Shown here: one piece after another, positions 6,734 to 14,128 of the stretch
Position numbering within the stretch: position 1 is the stretch's first letter
How the letters are laid out: each line of letters begins with the position of its first letter
Origin: Streptomyces sp. NBC_01446
Lineage (GTDB): Bacteria; Actinomycetota; Actinomycetes; Streptomycetales; Streptomycetaceae
DNA: 64,000 nt
Direction: 5' to 3'
NCBI RefSeq assembly: GCF_026340095.1
Contig: NZ_JAPEPO010000001.1
Span: 186,001 to 250,000 of the forward strand
The notes under the pieces: model-generated
Seen by the model: only the letters and a program-made list of their open reading frames with translations
Database searches by the model: none
Told to the model about the DNA's origin: nothing
Made by a program: the position numbers and the translations under genes

Positions 6734-8170
6734 TCAGAACGGATAGCCCGCCACGTCGCCGCGCACCGTCGTCCACCGGGTCTCGGTGAAGGCCTCGATG
6801 TTCGCCTCGCCGCCGAAACGGGCGCCCGTGCCGGACGCCGCGACTCCGCCGAACGGAGCGACCGCCTCATCGTTCACCGTCTGGTCGTTGATGTGGACGA
6901 TGCCGGTGGGGATGCGCTCGGCGAGGTCGAGGCCGCGGGCGGGGTCGCGGGTGACGATGCCGAGGGAGAGGCCGTACGGGCTCGCGGCGGCCAGCGCGGC
7001 CGCCTCGTCGGTGTCGGTGAAGGACCGCACGGGTGCTACGGGCCCGAAGACCTCCTCGGCGTACGCGGGGGTGCTGTCGTCGACGCCCGCGAGGACTGTC
7101 GGCCGGTAGAAGAGGTCGCGGTGCGTGCCGCCCGCGGCGAGCTTCGCCCCCGCGGCGGTGCTGGCCTCCACCAGGCCGTGGATCTTGGCGAGTTGGGCCG
7201 CGTCGATGACGGGGCCGAGGTGGACCTGGTCGCGGTGCGGGTCGCCGACGGCGAGGGACTCGGCCTTCGCGGCGAGGCGTTCGACGTACTCCTCGTAGAG
7301 CGAGGCGTGGACGAGGTGGCGGCCGGTCGTCATGCAGATCTGGCCCTGATGGAAGAAGGAGCCCCAGGCCGCGGTGGAGATGACGGCGTCGAGGTCGGCG
7401 TCCGCCAGGACGATCAGGGCGGAGTTGCCGCCCAGTTCCAGGTGCGCCCGCTTGAGGTGGCGCCCCGCGGCCTCGCCGACGGCCCGGCCCGCGCCGGTGG
7501 AGCCGGTGAAGGAGATGACGGGGACGTCCGGGTCGGCGACGAGCGCCTGGCCCGCGTCCGCCCCGCCGGGCAGCACGTGGAGGACGTCCTGTGGCAGGCC
7601 CGCGGCGGCGAGGACGGCCGCCAGGGCGAGCCCGCCGCAGACCGCCGTGCGGGGGTCCGGCTTGAGGACGACGGCGTTGCCGAGCGCCAGGGCCGGGGCG
7701 ACGGAGCGGATGGAGAGGATGAGCGGGGCGTTGAACGGGGCGATGACGCCGACGACACCGGCCGGGACGCGGCGTGTGTACGAAAGGCGGGGCGCCTCGC
7801 TGGGCAGGACCTGGCCGGTGGGCCGGGACGCGAGGGCGGCGGCCTCGTAGCACTCCTGGGCGGCGACGTGCAGCTCGAAGTCGGCCTTGCCCGGGATGGA
7901 TCCCGACTCGCGCACGAGCCAGGTGCGCAGCTCGTCGGCGTGCTCGGTGAACAGGTCGCCCGCGCGGCGCAGGACGGCGGCGCGCACGAAGTGGGGCTGC
8001 CGGGCCCAGTCGCCCTGGGCCGCCGCTCCGGCCCTCGCCGCGGCGCGGACGTCGTCCGGGGAGGCGAGCGTGACGGTGGCGAGGCGCTCGCCCGTGGCGG
8101 GCTCCGTGACCACGTGCTCATCGCCCGACAGCGGCCGGGCCTGCCAGGTCTTCGGGTCGAGCAGGGACAT
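6734..8170 (-). CDS. NAD(P)-dependent aldehyde dehydrogenase, benzaldehyde/vanillin dehydrogenase type
   Basis: 478 residues from ATG 8170. It has the full ALDH motif set: APFNAPL near residue 150, the cofactor loop FTGSTGAGRAVG near 220, general base Glu in HLELGGNS near 247, and catalytic Cys in FFHQGQICMTTGRH near 280. The tail carries PFGGVAASGTG. QGQICMTTGR before and after the cysteine is typical of aromatic aldehyde dehydrogenases, which oxidise aldehydes such as benzaldehyde or vanillin to acids. The gene lies downstream of a LacI-family gene on the same strand, with a 21-bp dyad between them (8230-8250). Confidence 0.9.
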   Translation of the reverse strand: MSLLDPKTWQARPLSGDEHVVTEPATGERLATVTLASPDDVRAAARAGAAAQGDWARQPHFVRAAVLRRAGDLFTEHADELRTWLVRESGSIPGKADFELHVAAQECYEAAALASRPTGQVLPSEAPRLSYTRRVPAGVVGVIAPFNAPLILSIRSVAPALALGNAVVLKPDPRTAVCGGLALAAVLAAAGLPQDVLHVLPGGADAGQALVADPDVPVISFTGSTGAGRAVGEAAGRHLKRAHLELGGNSALIVLADADLDAVISTAAWGSFFHQGQICMTTGRHLVHASLYEEYVERLAAKAESLAVGDPHRDQVHLGPVIDAAQLAKIHGLVEASTAAGAKLAAGGTHRDLFYRPTVLAGVDDSTPAYAEEVFGPVAPVRSFTDTDEAAALAAASPYGLSLGIVTRDPARGLDLAERIPTGIVHINDQTVNDEAVAPFGGVAASGTGARFGGEANIEAFTETRWTTVRGDVAGYPF

Positions 8171-8229
8171 GCCGGATCTCCGATCGGTCACTGATCTCCG
8201 GGGCGGCGCGCGGGGCGGTGCGCCGACCC

Positions 8230-8250
8230 ATGTTGTTGAGCATGCAACAT
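8230..8250. promoter_or_regulatory. Candidate operator dyad ahead of the aldehyde dehydrogenase gene
   Basis: ATGTTG (8230-8235) and CAACAT (8245-8250) form a 6-bp inverted repeat around TTGAGCATG, 60-80 bp upstream of the ALDH start. The arrangement looks like a MarR/TetR-type operator of the TTG-N-CAA class. The neighbouring LacI-family protein would usually favour a dyad with a central CG, so the cognate regulator is open. Confidence 0.4.
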
Positions 8251-8283
8251 CCTAGTCACGTGGGCCACTCGCGACCCCGGCCC

Positions 8284-9327
8284 TCACGTCGACTGCCGGG
8301 CCACGACGCGGGCCCGGAGCATGTCGTGCGACTCGGTGACGGCGCCCGGGTCGCGTACCAGGCGGTCGACGAGCGCGGCGAGCTCCTGCCCGGACGGCAG
8401 CTCGATACGGACGGTGCTCAGCCGGGGCCGCAGCAGCCGCCCGAGCATGAGGTCGTCGGCCCCGATGACAGCAGTCTCCTCCGGGATGCCGACGCCCGCG
8501 TCCTGGAGCGCCCGCATCAGGAGCATCGCGTACTCGTCGTTGTACGCGAACACGGCGTCGAGCCTCAACTCACGGACTTTCGGAACCAGTTGGGCGGCCG
8601 ACTCCTCGTCGTACGTGAGAGGCAGCTCGAAGACCTCGGCGCCGGTGCCGAGGACCGCGTTCCGTACGCCGTCGAGGCGCGGCCGCGCGAAGTGGTCGAG
8701 GCCCTGCTCCGTCGGCAGTACGACGCCGATGCGGCGCCGGCCGCGTTCGACGAGGTGGGCGCCCGCGCTACGGCCGACCTCACGGTGGTCCATGAGCAGC
8801 GCGTGGGCGCCCTCGGCGCGCTCCGGGCCGAGCGTGATGACGGCCCTGGCGCCGGAGCGGCGGAGCACCTCGACGCCCTCGGTGCCCAGGTCAGGGGGTG
8901 TGAGGACGGCGACCGGGCGCAGCTCGGCCCAGGCACGCGCCGCATCGTCGCCGCGCAGGCTGACGCTGCCGTACTGCACGACCGTGTAGTCGAGGCGGCT
9001 CAGCGCCCACTGCAGGTCGTTGAAGAACGCGTTGTAGAGCGGTCCGGCGGGGACACTCGGGGACGGCATCAGGACGATGCGGGTGTGTCCGGCGCGCAGG
9101 CTGCGGGCCGCCGCGTGCGGCACGTAGCCGAGCTCCTTCGCGGCCTCGTGGACGCGGCGCCGGGTGGGTTCGCTGATTCTGACGGCGCTGGTGTTGTTCA
9201 GGACGTAGCTGACGGTGGCGCGCGAGACCCCGGCGAGGCGGGCGACGTCGGCGCTCGTCGGCGCCGGGCTCGGCGCGGCGGACTCCCGTGATGTGCGGGC
9301 GGACTGCGGCTTCGGTATCTGCACCAT
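8284..9327 (-). CDS. LacI family transcriptional regulator
   Basis: 347 residues from ATG 9327, supported by GGAAGG six bases upstream. The N-terminal helix-turn-helix is canonical: SADVARLAGVSRATVSYVLN, followed by the hinge helix RRVHEAAKELGYVPHAAARSL. The rest is a periplasmic-binding-like sensor fold with AVFAYNDEYAMLLMRALQDAG and IGADDLMLGRLLRPRLSTV near the end. The ligand is presumably a small sugar or related metabolite. It is divergent from the broken amidase gene (start 9471) and upstream of the ALDH gene, so it may have controlled one or both. Confidence 0.9.
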   Translation of the reverse strand: MVQIPKPQSARTSRESAAPSPAPTSADVARLAGVSRATVSYVLNNTSAVRISEPTRRRVHEAAKELGYVPHAAARSLRAGHTRIVLMPSPSVPAGPLYNAFFNDLQWALSRLDYTVVQYGSVSLRGDDAARAWAELRPVAVLTPPDLGTEGVEVLRRSGARAVITLGPERAEGAHALLMDHREVGRSAGAHLVERGRRRIGVVLPTEQGLDHFARPRLDGVRNAVLGTGAEVFELPLTYDEESAAQLVPKVRELRLDAVFAYNDEYAMLLMRALQDAGVGIPEETAVIGADDLMLGRLLRPRLSTVRIELPSGQELAALVDRLVRDPGAVTESHDMLRARVVARQST

Positions 9328-9470
9328 GACGCACCGCATCCTTCCAGACGGGTACGGCCGTGTTCCCGGCCGGGCATACCGGTCGGGGCCCGCGACCGCT
9401 AGCGTGCGTGCACTCAGGCGTTCGAAGTTCCGAATTCCGTAGTCCGTATTCCGTACGAGGAGGTGTCCGC

Positions 9471-9722
9471 ATGGCGTCCGACCGTGCCGCCGGGCTCGCC
9501 GCGACCGCCCGCGCGCTCGCCGAGGGGGACGTGTCGTCGCGCGTCCTCGTCGAGGAGGCCCTGGCGCGCATCGAGGCGACGCAGCCTGCCCTGAACGCTT
9601 TCCGCACCGTCCGCGGGGAGGCCGCCCTCGCCGAGGCGGACGCCGCGGACCGCGAACGCGCGGCGCGGGGCCGCAGGCCGCCGCTTGGGGTGCACTATGC
9701 ACTGACCGTGAAGGACGACGTG
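9471..9722 (+). pseudogene. Amidase, N-terminal 84 codons only (cut by a transposable element)
   Basis: Starting at ATG 9471, with GAGGAGG at 9457-9463, the frame encodes an amidase-signature-family N-terminus: LAEGDVSSRVLVEEALARIE, then TQPALNAFRTV and PPLGVHYALTVKDDV. The last segment contains the catalytic lysine of the Ser-cisSer-Lys triad. Homology stops at GACGTG (9722) and is replaced at once by the right end of an IS605-type element. The serine half of the enzyme is not found on the far side of the element, so the gene was truncated as well as interrupted. The leftover frame adds an unrelated 25-residue tail. Confidence 0.85.
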
Positions 9723-9728
9723 ACTCCT

Positions 9729-9748
9729 CCACCCCGTAAGCGGGGTGG
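9729..9748 (-). other. Right-end hairpin of the IS605-type element (omega-RNA 3' region)
   Basis: CCACCCCG (9729-9736) and CGGGGTGG (9741-9748) form a perfect 8-bp stem around TAAG, 8 bp beyond the tnpB stop. In tnpB elements the right end encodes the 3' scaffold of the omega RNA, and the flanking DNA is its guide. Here the guide would read on the minus strand from about 9722 into the amidase gene, beginning CACGTCGTCCTTCACGG. The exact right-end base is uncertain by a few nucleotides. Confidence 0.65.
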
Positions 9749-10220
9749 CTTCCCGCTATGCCAGGATGGCTTCGCGACGGACCAGCCCGGCCCGTAGAAC
9801 GTTGGTTGCTCCGACGACGTCAGCGTGTGCCCGGTGACCGCACGAGAGGCATTCGAACTTTTCCTGGCTGGGCCGGTTCCCCTTGGCGATGTGGCCGCAT
9901 TCGGGGCATGTGCGGGAGGTGTTGCGGGGGTTCACGGCCATCACTTCCCGTCCGGCGCTTTCAGCCTAATTCCCGTGTAACGAGCTCACCGGCCCTCGCC
10001 GGTCGGTGAGGTGGTTCGAACGGGTTGTGACGCCTGCACTCCGCCGGGCCGAAGGTCTGCGACGAGCACGGCTGCGCAACCCAGCTGGCGGGTGGTGGTC
10101 TCGAGAGTGCCGGTGGATACCTCTCAACGTCACGGCCAAGATGCCTTCCCAGAGAGCGGCGCCATTCGGTGCTCTCGTGGCCGCCACCCACCCAGCACTG
10201 ACGCTGCTGGCGGTTGTGTG

Positions 10221-10499
10221 GGCTCCGGACACACGCCTTCTTTCAGCCCGGCCATGATGTCTCCGCCAAGATCGGCGGTGTTCGGCGCCTTCACTGCCGC
10301 CAGCGGCGTCAACACCGTTTGCTTGATCACTCGTTGGAGTTGGTGGTGCGAGCCCGTCGCACGGTGATCTCTTGCATTCCCCGAGCCGTCTGAGCTCTGG
10401 GAACAGACCGGGGCCTGTGCGGTGAGCTGGTGCCACGAACGGCTTGTGAGGTGTCGGCCCGTTCCTTGATCGAGGCCTGGAATTAGGTCGCTGCGTGGC
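10221..10499 (+). ncRNA. Bridge RNA of the IS110 element (target- and donor-binding loops)
   Basis: Two structured loops lie in the non-coding left end. Target loop: an imperfect stem 10221-10237/10274-10289 encloses CTTTCAGCC (10240-10248), identical to the left target plus the C of the core (9958-9966). It also encloses CGCCAAG (10264-10270), the reverse complement of core plus right target (11799-11805). Donor loop: stem GCCACG/CGTGGC (10432-10437/10494-10499) encloses GTGAGGTGTC (10446-10455), identical to the element's right end (11790-11799). It also encloses GGAATTAG (10479-10486), the reverse complement of the core plus left end (9966-9973). The order left guide-right guide in both loops, target loop first, is that of the IS621 bridge RNA. 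The true 5' and 3' ends are unknown; 142 nt separate the loops. Confidence 0.88.
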
Positions 10500-10550
10500 C
10501 CCGCATGCGCTCGTGACCAGCGCAAACACCCACACTTCGAGGAGGGAAAG

Positions 10551-11777
10551 TTGATCTACTGCGGCATCGACTGGGCCGAGAAGACACACGACGTCGCCCT
10601 GGTCGACGACGACGGCACGCTCCTGGCCAAGCGCCACATCACCGACGACGCGACCGGCTACAAGATCCTGCTGGATCTGCTCGCCGAGCACGGCGACACC
10701 GAGGACAACCCGATCCCGGTCGCCATCGAGACCTCCCGCGGCCTGCTCGTCGCGGTCCTGCGCACCGGGAAGCGCCAGGTCTACGCCATCAACCCGATGG
10801 CCGCCGCACGCTACCGCGACCGCCACGCGGTCACACGGAAGAAGTCCGACCCCGGCGACGCCCTCGTCCTGGCGAACATCCTCCGCACCGATATGCACGC
10901 CCACCGGCCGTTGCCCCAGGACAGCGATCTCGCCCGCGCCATCGCCGTCCTCGCCCGCGCCCAGCAGGACGCCGTTTGGAACCGGCAGCAGCTCGCCAAC
11001 CAGCTCCGCTCGCTCCTGCGCGAGTACTTCCCCGCCGCCCTCGACGCCTACCTGCACTGGCAGAACGGTCTCTGCCGCCCCGAGACCCGCGTCCTGCTGG
11101 AGCTCGCCCCCACGCCCTCGCGGGCGGCCCGGCTGTCGCTCGCGCAACTGCGCTCGGCGCTCAAGCGCGCCGGCCGCCAGCGCCGGATCGATGCCGACGC
11201 CGCGCGCATCCGCGAGGTCCTGCGGGCCGAATACGCGCACCAGCCGCCACTGGTCGAGGACGCGCTCGGCAAGCAGATGCTCGCTCTGCTGCGGCAGCTC
11301 GAAGCCGCCTGCACGGCCGCCGACCAGCTCGCCGAGGCGGTTGAAGAGGTTTTCCCTCAGCATCCGGACGCCGAGATCATCCTGAGCCTCCCCGGGCTCG
11401 GCACCCAGCTCGGCGCCCGGATCCTCGCTGAGATCGGGGACGACCACGCCCGCTTCGCCACTGCCCGCGGTATGAAGGCCTACGCCGGTGCGTCCCCCAT
11501 CACCAGGGCGTCCGGCAAGAAGTCCAGCATCACCAGACGCTGGGTGAAGAACGACCGGCTCAACCACGCCGGCTACCTGTGGGCCTTCGCCTCACTGACC
11601 CACTCACCGGGCGCAAAGGCCCACTACGACCGCCGCCGCGAGGCCGGGGACTGGCACGCCGCCGCTCAGAGAAACCTCTTCAACAAGATGATCGGCCAGC
11701 TCTACCACTGCCTCCAGAAGCACATCCTGTTCGACGAGAACCTCGCCTTCCCCACACAACTTCTCGAAGCTGCTTGA
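10551..11777 (+). CDS. IS110-family transposase (bridge-RNA-guided DEDD recombinase)
   Basis: 408 residues from a TTG at 10551, selected because GAGGAGGG lies at 10539-10546 and the family begins with the RuvC-like strand. The N-terminal DEDD domain has YCGIDWAEKTHDVALVD (first Asp), PVAIETSRGLLV (Glu) and KKSDPGDALVLANILR (last two Asp). A coiled, charged middle follows. The C-terminal Tnp20 domain has LPGLGTQLGARILAEIGD and the conserved KAYAGASPITRASGKKS region carrying the serine nucleophile. No frameshift or stop is present, so the protein looks functional. It acts with the bridge RNA encoded just upstream on the same strand. Confidence 0.95.
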   Translation: MIYCGIDWAEKTHDVALVDDDGTLLAKRHITDDATGYKILLDLLAEHGDTEDNPIPVAIETSRGLLVAVLRTGKRQVYAINPMAAARYRDRHAVTRKKSDPGDALVLANILRTDMHAHRPLPQDSDLARAIAVLARAQQDAVWNRQQLANQLRSLLREYFPAALDAYLHWQNGLCRPETRVLLELAPTPSRAARLSLAQLRSALKRAGRQRRIDADAARIREVLRAEYAHQPPLVEDALGKQMLALLRQLEAACTAADQLAEAVEEVFPQHPDAEIILSLPGLGTQLGARILAEIGDDHARFATARGMKAYAGASPITRASGKKSSITRRWVKNDRLNHAGYLWAFASLTHSPGAKAHYDRRREAGDWHAAAQRNLFNKMIGQLYHCLQKHILFDENLAFPTQLLEAA

Positions 11778-12847
11778 CGACTTAGCTCCGTGAGGTGTCT
11801 TGGCGTGCAGGATCGTTAGGAACACCCCCCAACCGGCATCGTTGATCGACTTGTTGAGCCCGGATTTGGCAGCGGCCCCGTTCGGCAAGAAGCCGTCCGG
11901 CTGCTCAGGGTCGGGCTTCGGTGAGGGGGCCTTGCTCATGTTGCGGATCTTGAGGTCTTCGTGCGCGATGAAGTCGTGCGCGCGGACCAGGTCGAGCGCC
12001 GTCTTATGCGCGTGGTCGAGCCGCTGACGGCGCACCTTGCCATTCAATTCCGCGACCTTCTCCACCGCCCGCTGATGGTTGCGGGAGCGGTCCTTGGTCT
12101 TGCGGCGCGGGGAGCGGCTCAGGGCCTGCTGCGCAGCTTTGAGTCTCACGGCGGCCTTGTGGGCGTGGCGAGGGTTGGGGACGTGGGTGCCGCCCGAGTC
12201 GGTGAGGAACGAGGCGATGCCAAGATCGATACCAACTGCTGAACCGGTCGCGGGAAGCGGATCGGGTCGGGGCTGCTCAGCGCACAGCACCACGAACCAT
12301 TTGCGGCCCTCGCGCTTGACCGACACGGTCTTGACCTCGCCGGCCACTGCGCGGTGCTGGTTGACCTTGACGTGCCCAACACCCTGGAAGCGGACCTGAG
12401 TCACCCGATCGTGCGGGGTGGAGTTCCACCGGCAGCCATCCCCGTCCTTCGGGAAGTCCACCGTGTCGAACCAGTTCACCCCACGAAAGCGCGGGTAGCC
12501 GGGCTTGTCCCCGGTCTTGATCCGACGAAAGAACGCGACGAACGCCTTGTCCAGCCGGCGCAACGTCGCCTGCTGTGAGGAGAACGACCAACGGCCCTGA
12601 TGCTCCGGGTCGAACGCCCGGATCTCCTTGAGCTGTCCGGACTGCTGCCCGTACTTCACACTCGTCGTCGAAACGTGCCGGTAGGCGTCCCGACGTTCCT
12701 GCAAGGCCCCGTTATAGAGGGAACAGTGATCCCTCAGCATCTCGCCCAGGGCCTGCGCCTGGCGGACGGTGGGCCGCAAAAGAAACTTGTACGCACGGAT
12801 CATCCAGCCCACCCCCTTCCGATCAAGTCTGGGAATCTTCCTGGTTC

Positions 12848-12965
12848 ATGTCACCACACTGGGAACCAAATGCCGATATTCGCCGAGGTCGTCACGACGC
12901 CTGTAACCTGCATGCACACTAGCTGTTCGTTACGGACCTGATCGAGTTCAACGGTGAAGAGGAAC
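12848..12965 (+). pseudogene. Remnant of tnpA (Y1 HUH transposase) of the IS605-type element
   Basis: From ATG 12848 the frame reads MSPHWEPNADIRRGRHDA, CNLHAH, an amber stop at 12920-12922, LFVT, and then DLIEFNGEEEQL. This matches the tnpA at 46.2 kb (MSPRWN..., HNLHAHLVF, VTK, ELKQFNGEQDHVHLL). There is an internal deletion of roughly 25 codons after FVT, and everything after FNGEE is lost. The HUH motif and catalytic tyrosine are gone. It abuts the GH18 stop codon, showing that the left end of the element was deleted. It is divergent from tnpB, with 44 bp between the starts. Confidence 0.75.
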
Positions 12966-12968
12966 AGC

Positions 12969-14066
12969 TCAGGCATCGCGGGCGAGCACCGCCCACAGGC
13001 CCGGGTCCTCGAAGTCGAGGGCCCACAGCACCGTGTTGTGCACTCCGTGGCGGCGCAGCACGGGCAGGTGCGCGTCGGTGCCGCGCGCGTCCTGATACCA
13101 GACGGTGCGGACGGTGCCGTTCTCCTTGTACGTGAAGTGCGGGGTCTGCGAGGCGGGGTCGAGCCCGTAGGGCGCGCCGACGGCCTCGCGCAGGGCCTCC
13201 GCCTCCTTCGAGGTGACGTGCCGGGCGCGCTCGTCGCCGCCCTCGGCCCAGTCCCAGCCGTAGGCGGGCAGGCCCAACTCGATTCTGTCCACGGGGATTT
13301 CGGCCGTTGCGCGGCGCAGGATCTCGTCGTACCAGGCGGTGGAGGAGAGCGGCCCAGGAGTGCCCGTGGCGTAGTGCAGGTTGTAGGCCATGATGCGAAC
13401 GCGGTCGGCCACCTGGCCGAGGCTCCGGTAGTCCCAGATGCGGTCCGTCGTGGTGGTCTTGGGGTTGACGGTGGCGAAGCACACCTTGCCCAGCGCGTGC
13501 AGCCCCGAGCACAGGTCACGCACGAGCGCGGTGTAGCCCGCGCCCACGGTGCGGTAGGTGGCGTCACCGGTCGCCGCGATGGTCTCGTAGTCGAGGTCGA
13601 TCCCGTCGTACGCGCGGCTGCGGACGAGGGCGAGGAGTTCCGTGATGTGTTCGGCGCGGCGGTCCGGGCTGGTGACGATGGCCGCGAGGGCGCCGGGCTC
13701 CATCTGTTCCATGACGGTCGGTACGACCTGGATGCCCGCGGCGTGCAGTCCGTCGATGATGCGCCGCTCCCCTGCTCCGGGGTGCCCGTCGATGCGGGTC
13801 GCGGACTTCGACTCGTACCAGAAGGGGCTGACGGTGCGGAGTTGGTCCGCGTGGGCGAGGGCGTCCTGGTTGGCGCCTTCCTGGTCCCAGTACGGCAGCC
13901 AGGCCGAGACGGTGCGGGGCGGGGGCGCGGCGTCGCCCCGGGCGGGGGCGAGGGCGGCGCCGCACAGCGCGAGAACGATGGCACCCGTGAGCGCGAGGAG
14001 AGAAAGGGGGCCCGGGCTTATGCGACGTACGCGTCGTACGGCTCGGGCGGTTATGGGGGTCTTCAT
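12969..14066 (-). CDS. Secreted glycoside hydrolase family 18 protein (YaaH/SleL-like)
   Basis: 365 residues. Residues 1-45 form a signal peptide with a basic start and hydrophobic core (GPLSLLALTGAIVLALCGAA). The barrel carries the GH18 catalytic motif in RAYDGIDLDYETIA (DxxDxDxE) near residue 155, plus RIMAYNLHYA near 218 and LPAYGWDW near 250. This set resembles peptidoglycan- or chitin-oligomer-acting GH18 enzymes related to YaaH. It is a monocistronic gene; its 3' end abuts the truncated tnpA, which may have removed its natural terminator. Confidence 0.88.
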   Translation of the reverse strand: MKTPITARAVRRVRRISPGPLSLLALTGAIVLALCGAALAPARGDAAPPPRTVSAWLPYWDQEGANQDALAHADQLRTVSPFWYESKSATRIDGHPGAGERRIIDGLHAAGIQVVPTVMEQMEPGALAAIVTSPDRRAEHITELLALVRSRAYDGIDLDYETIAATGDATYRTVGAGYTALVRDLCSGLHALGKVCFATVNPKTTTTDRIWDYRSLGQVADRVRIMAYNLHYATGTPGPLSSTAWYDEILRRATAEIPVDRIELGLPAYGWDWAEGGDERARHVTSKEAEALREAVGAPYGLDPASQTPHFTYKENGTVRTVWYQDARGTDAHLPVLRRHGVHNTVLWALDFEDPGLWAVLARDA

Positions 14067-14128
14067 GCGCCGAGCCTGTGTCCCACCGGCCGGGCCCGCC
14101 CTGCGGGTTGGGCCAGCAAGGCCCTAAC

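Larger units (their letters stand above)
9968..11800 (+). mobile_element. IS110-family element inserted in tnpB, with CT core duplicated at both ends
   Basis: The boundaries are defined by the tnpB frame. A CT dinucleotide is present at 9966-9967 (left junction) and 11799-11800 (right junction), while the rebuilt target has only one. The element is 1833 bp: about 583 bp of non-coding left end, a 408-codon transposase on the plus strand, and a 23-bp right end. Long non-coding left end, no inverted repeats and a 2-bp core are hallmarks of the IS110 group, whose recombinase is guided by a bridge RNA. The guide segments are readable (see the ncRNA at 10221-10499). Confidence 0.93.
9756..12803 (-). 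pseudogene. tnpB: TnpB RNA-guided nuclease gene split by an IS110 element
   Basis: The N-terminal part (12803-11801) encodes MIRAYKFLLRPTVRQAQALG, the RuvC-I motif VGIDLGIASFL, the RuvC-II motif FIAHEDLKIRNM, and GLNKSINDAGWGVFLTILHA. The C-terminal part (9967-9756) encodes NPRNTSRTCPECGH, a CxxC...CxxC zinc ribbon and the RuvC-III motif AHADVVGATNVL. Removing 9968-11800 joins the codons for ILHAK to AESAGREVMAVN in frame, giving a 404-residue TnpB with all three catalytic acids. In its present state the upstream half reads through about 65 foreign residues. TnpB uses an omega RNA to cut DNA at empty insertion sites; this copy should be inactive. Confidence 0.93.
9723..12965 (-). mobile_element. 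IS200/IS605-type element (tnpB plus tnpA remnant), interrupted by IS110
   Basis: From the right end the element contains a hairpin (9729-9748), a tnpB gene on the minus strand (12803 down to 9756) and a divergent tnpA remnant (12848-12965). The divergent tnpA/tnpB order matches IS605-type elements and the second copy at 45.8-47.7 kb. The left end is missing: the tnpA scrap runs directly into the 3' end of the GH18 gene, and no amidase sequence resumes there. An 1833-bp IS110 element sits inside tnpB. The element can no longer move or cut by itself. Confidence 0.85.

Noticed and set aside
12843..12867. GGTTC-N15-GAACC dyad upstream of the first tnpB as a regulatory site or left end, shared with the second element
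   Set aside because: The shared sequence is explained by the first codons of tnpA (ATGTCACCAC...) on the opposite strand, so it is coding homology rather than an independent control element.
12930..12965. DLIEFNGEEEQL taken as the remaining amidase sequence after the transposon
   Set aside because: DLIxFN does occur in some amidases, but FNGE-x-HVHLL is the TnpA motif and the same frame upstream reads NLHAH...LFVT, so it belongs to tnpA.
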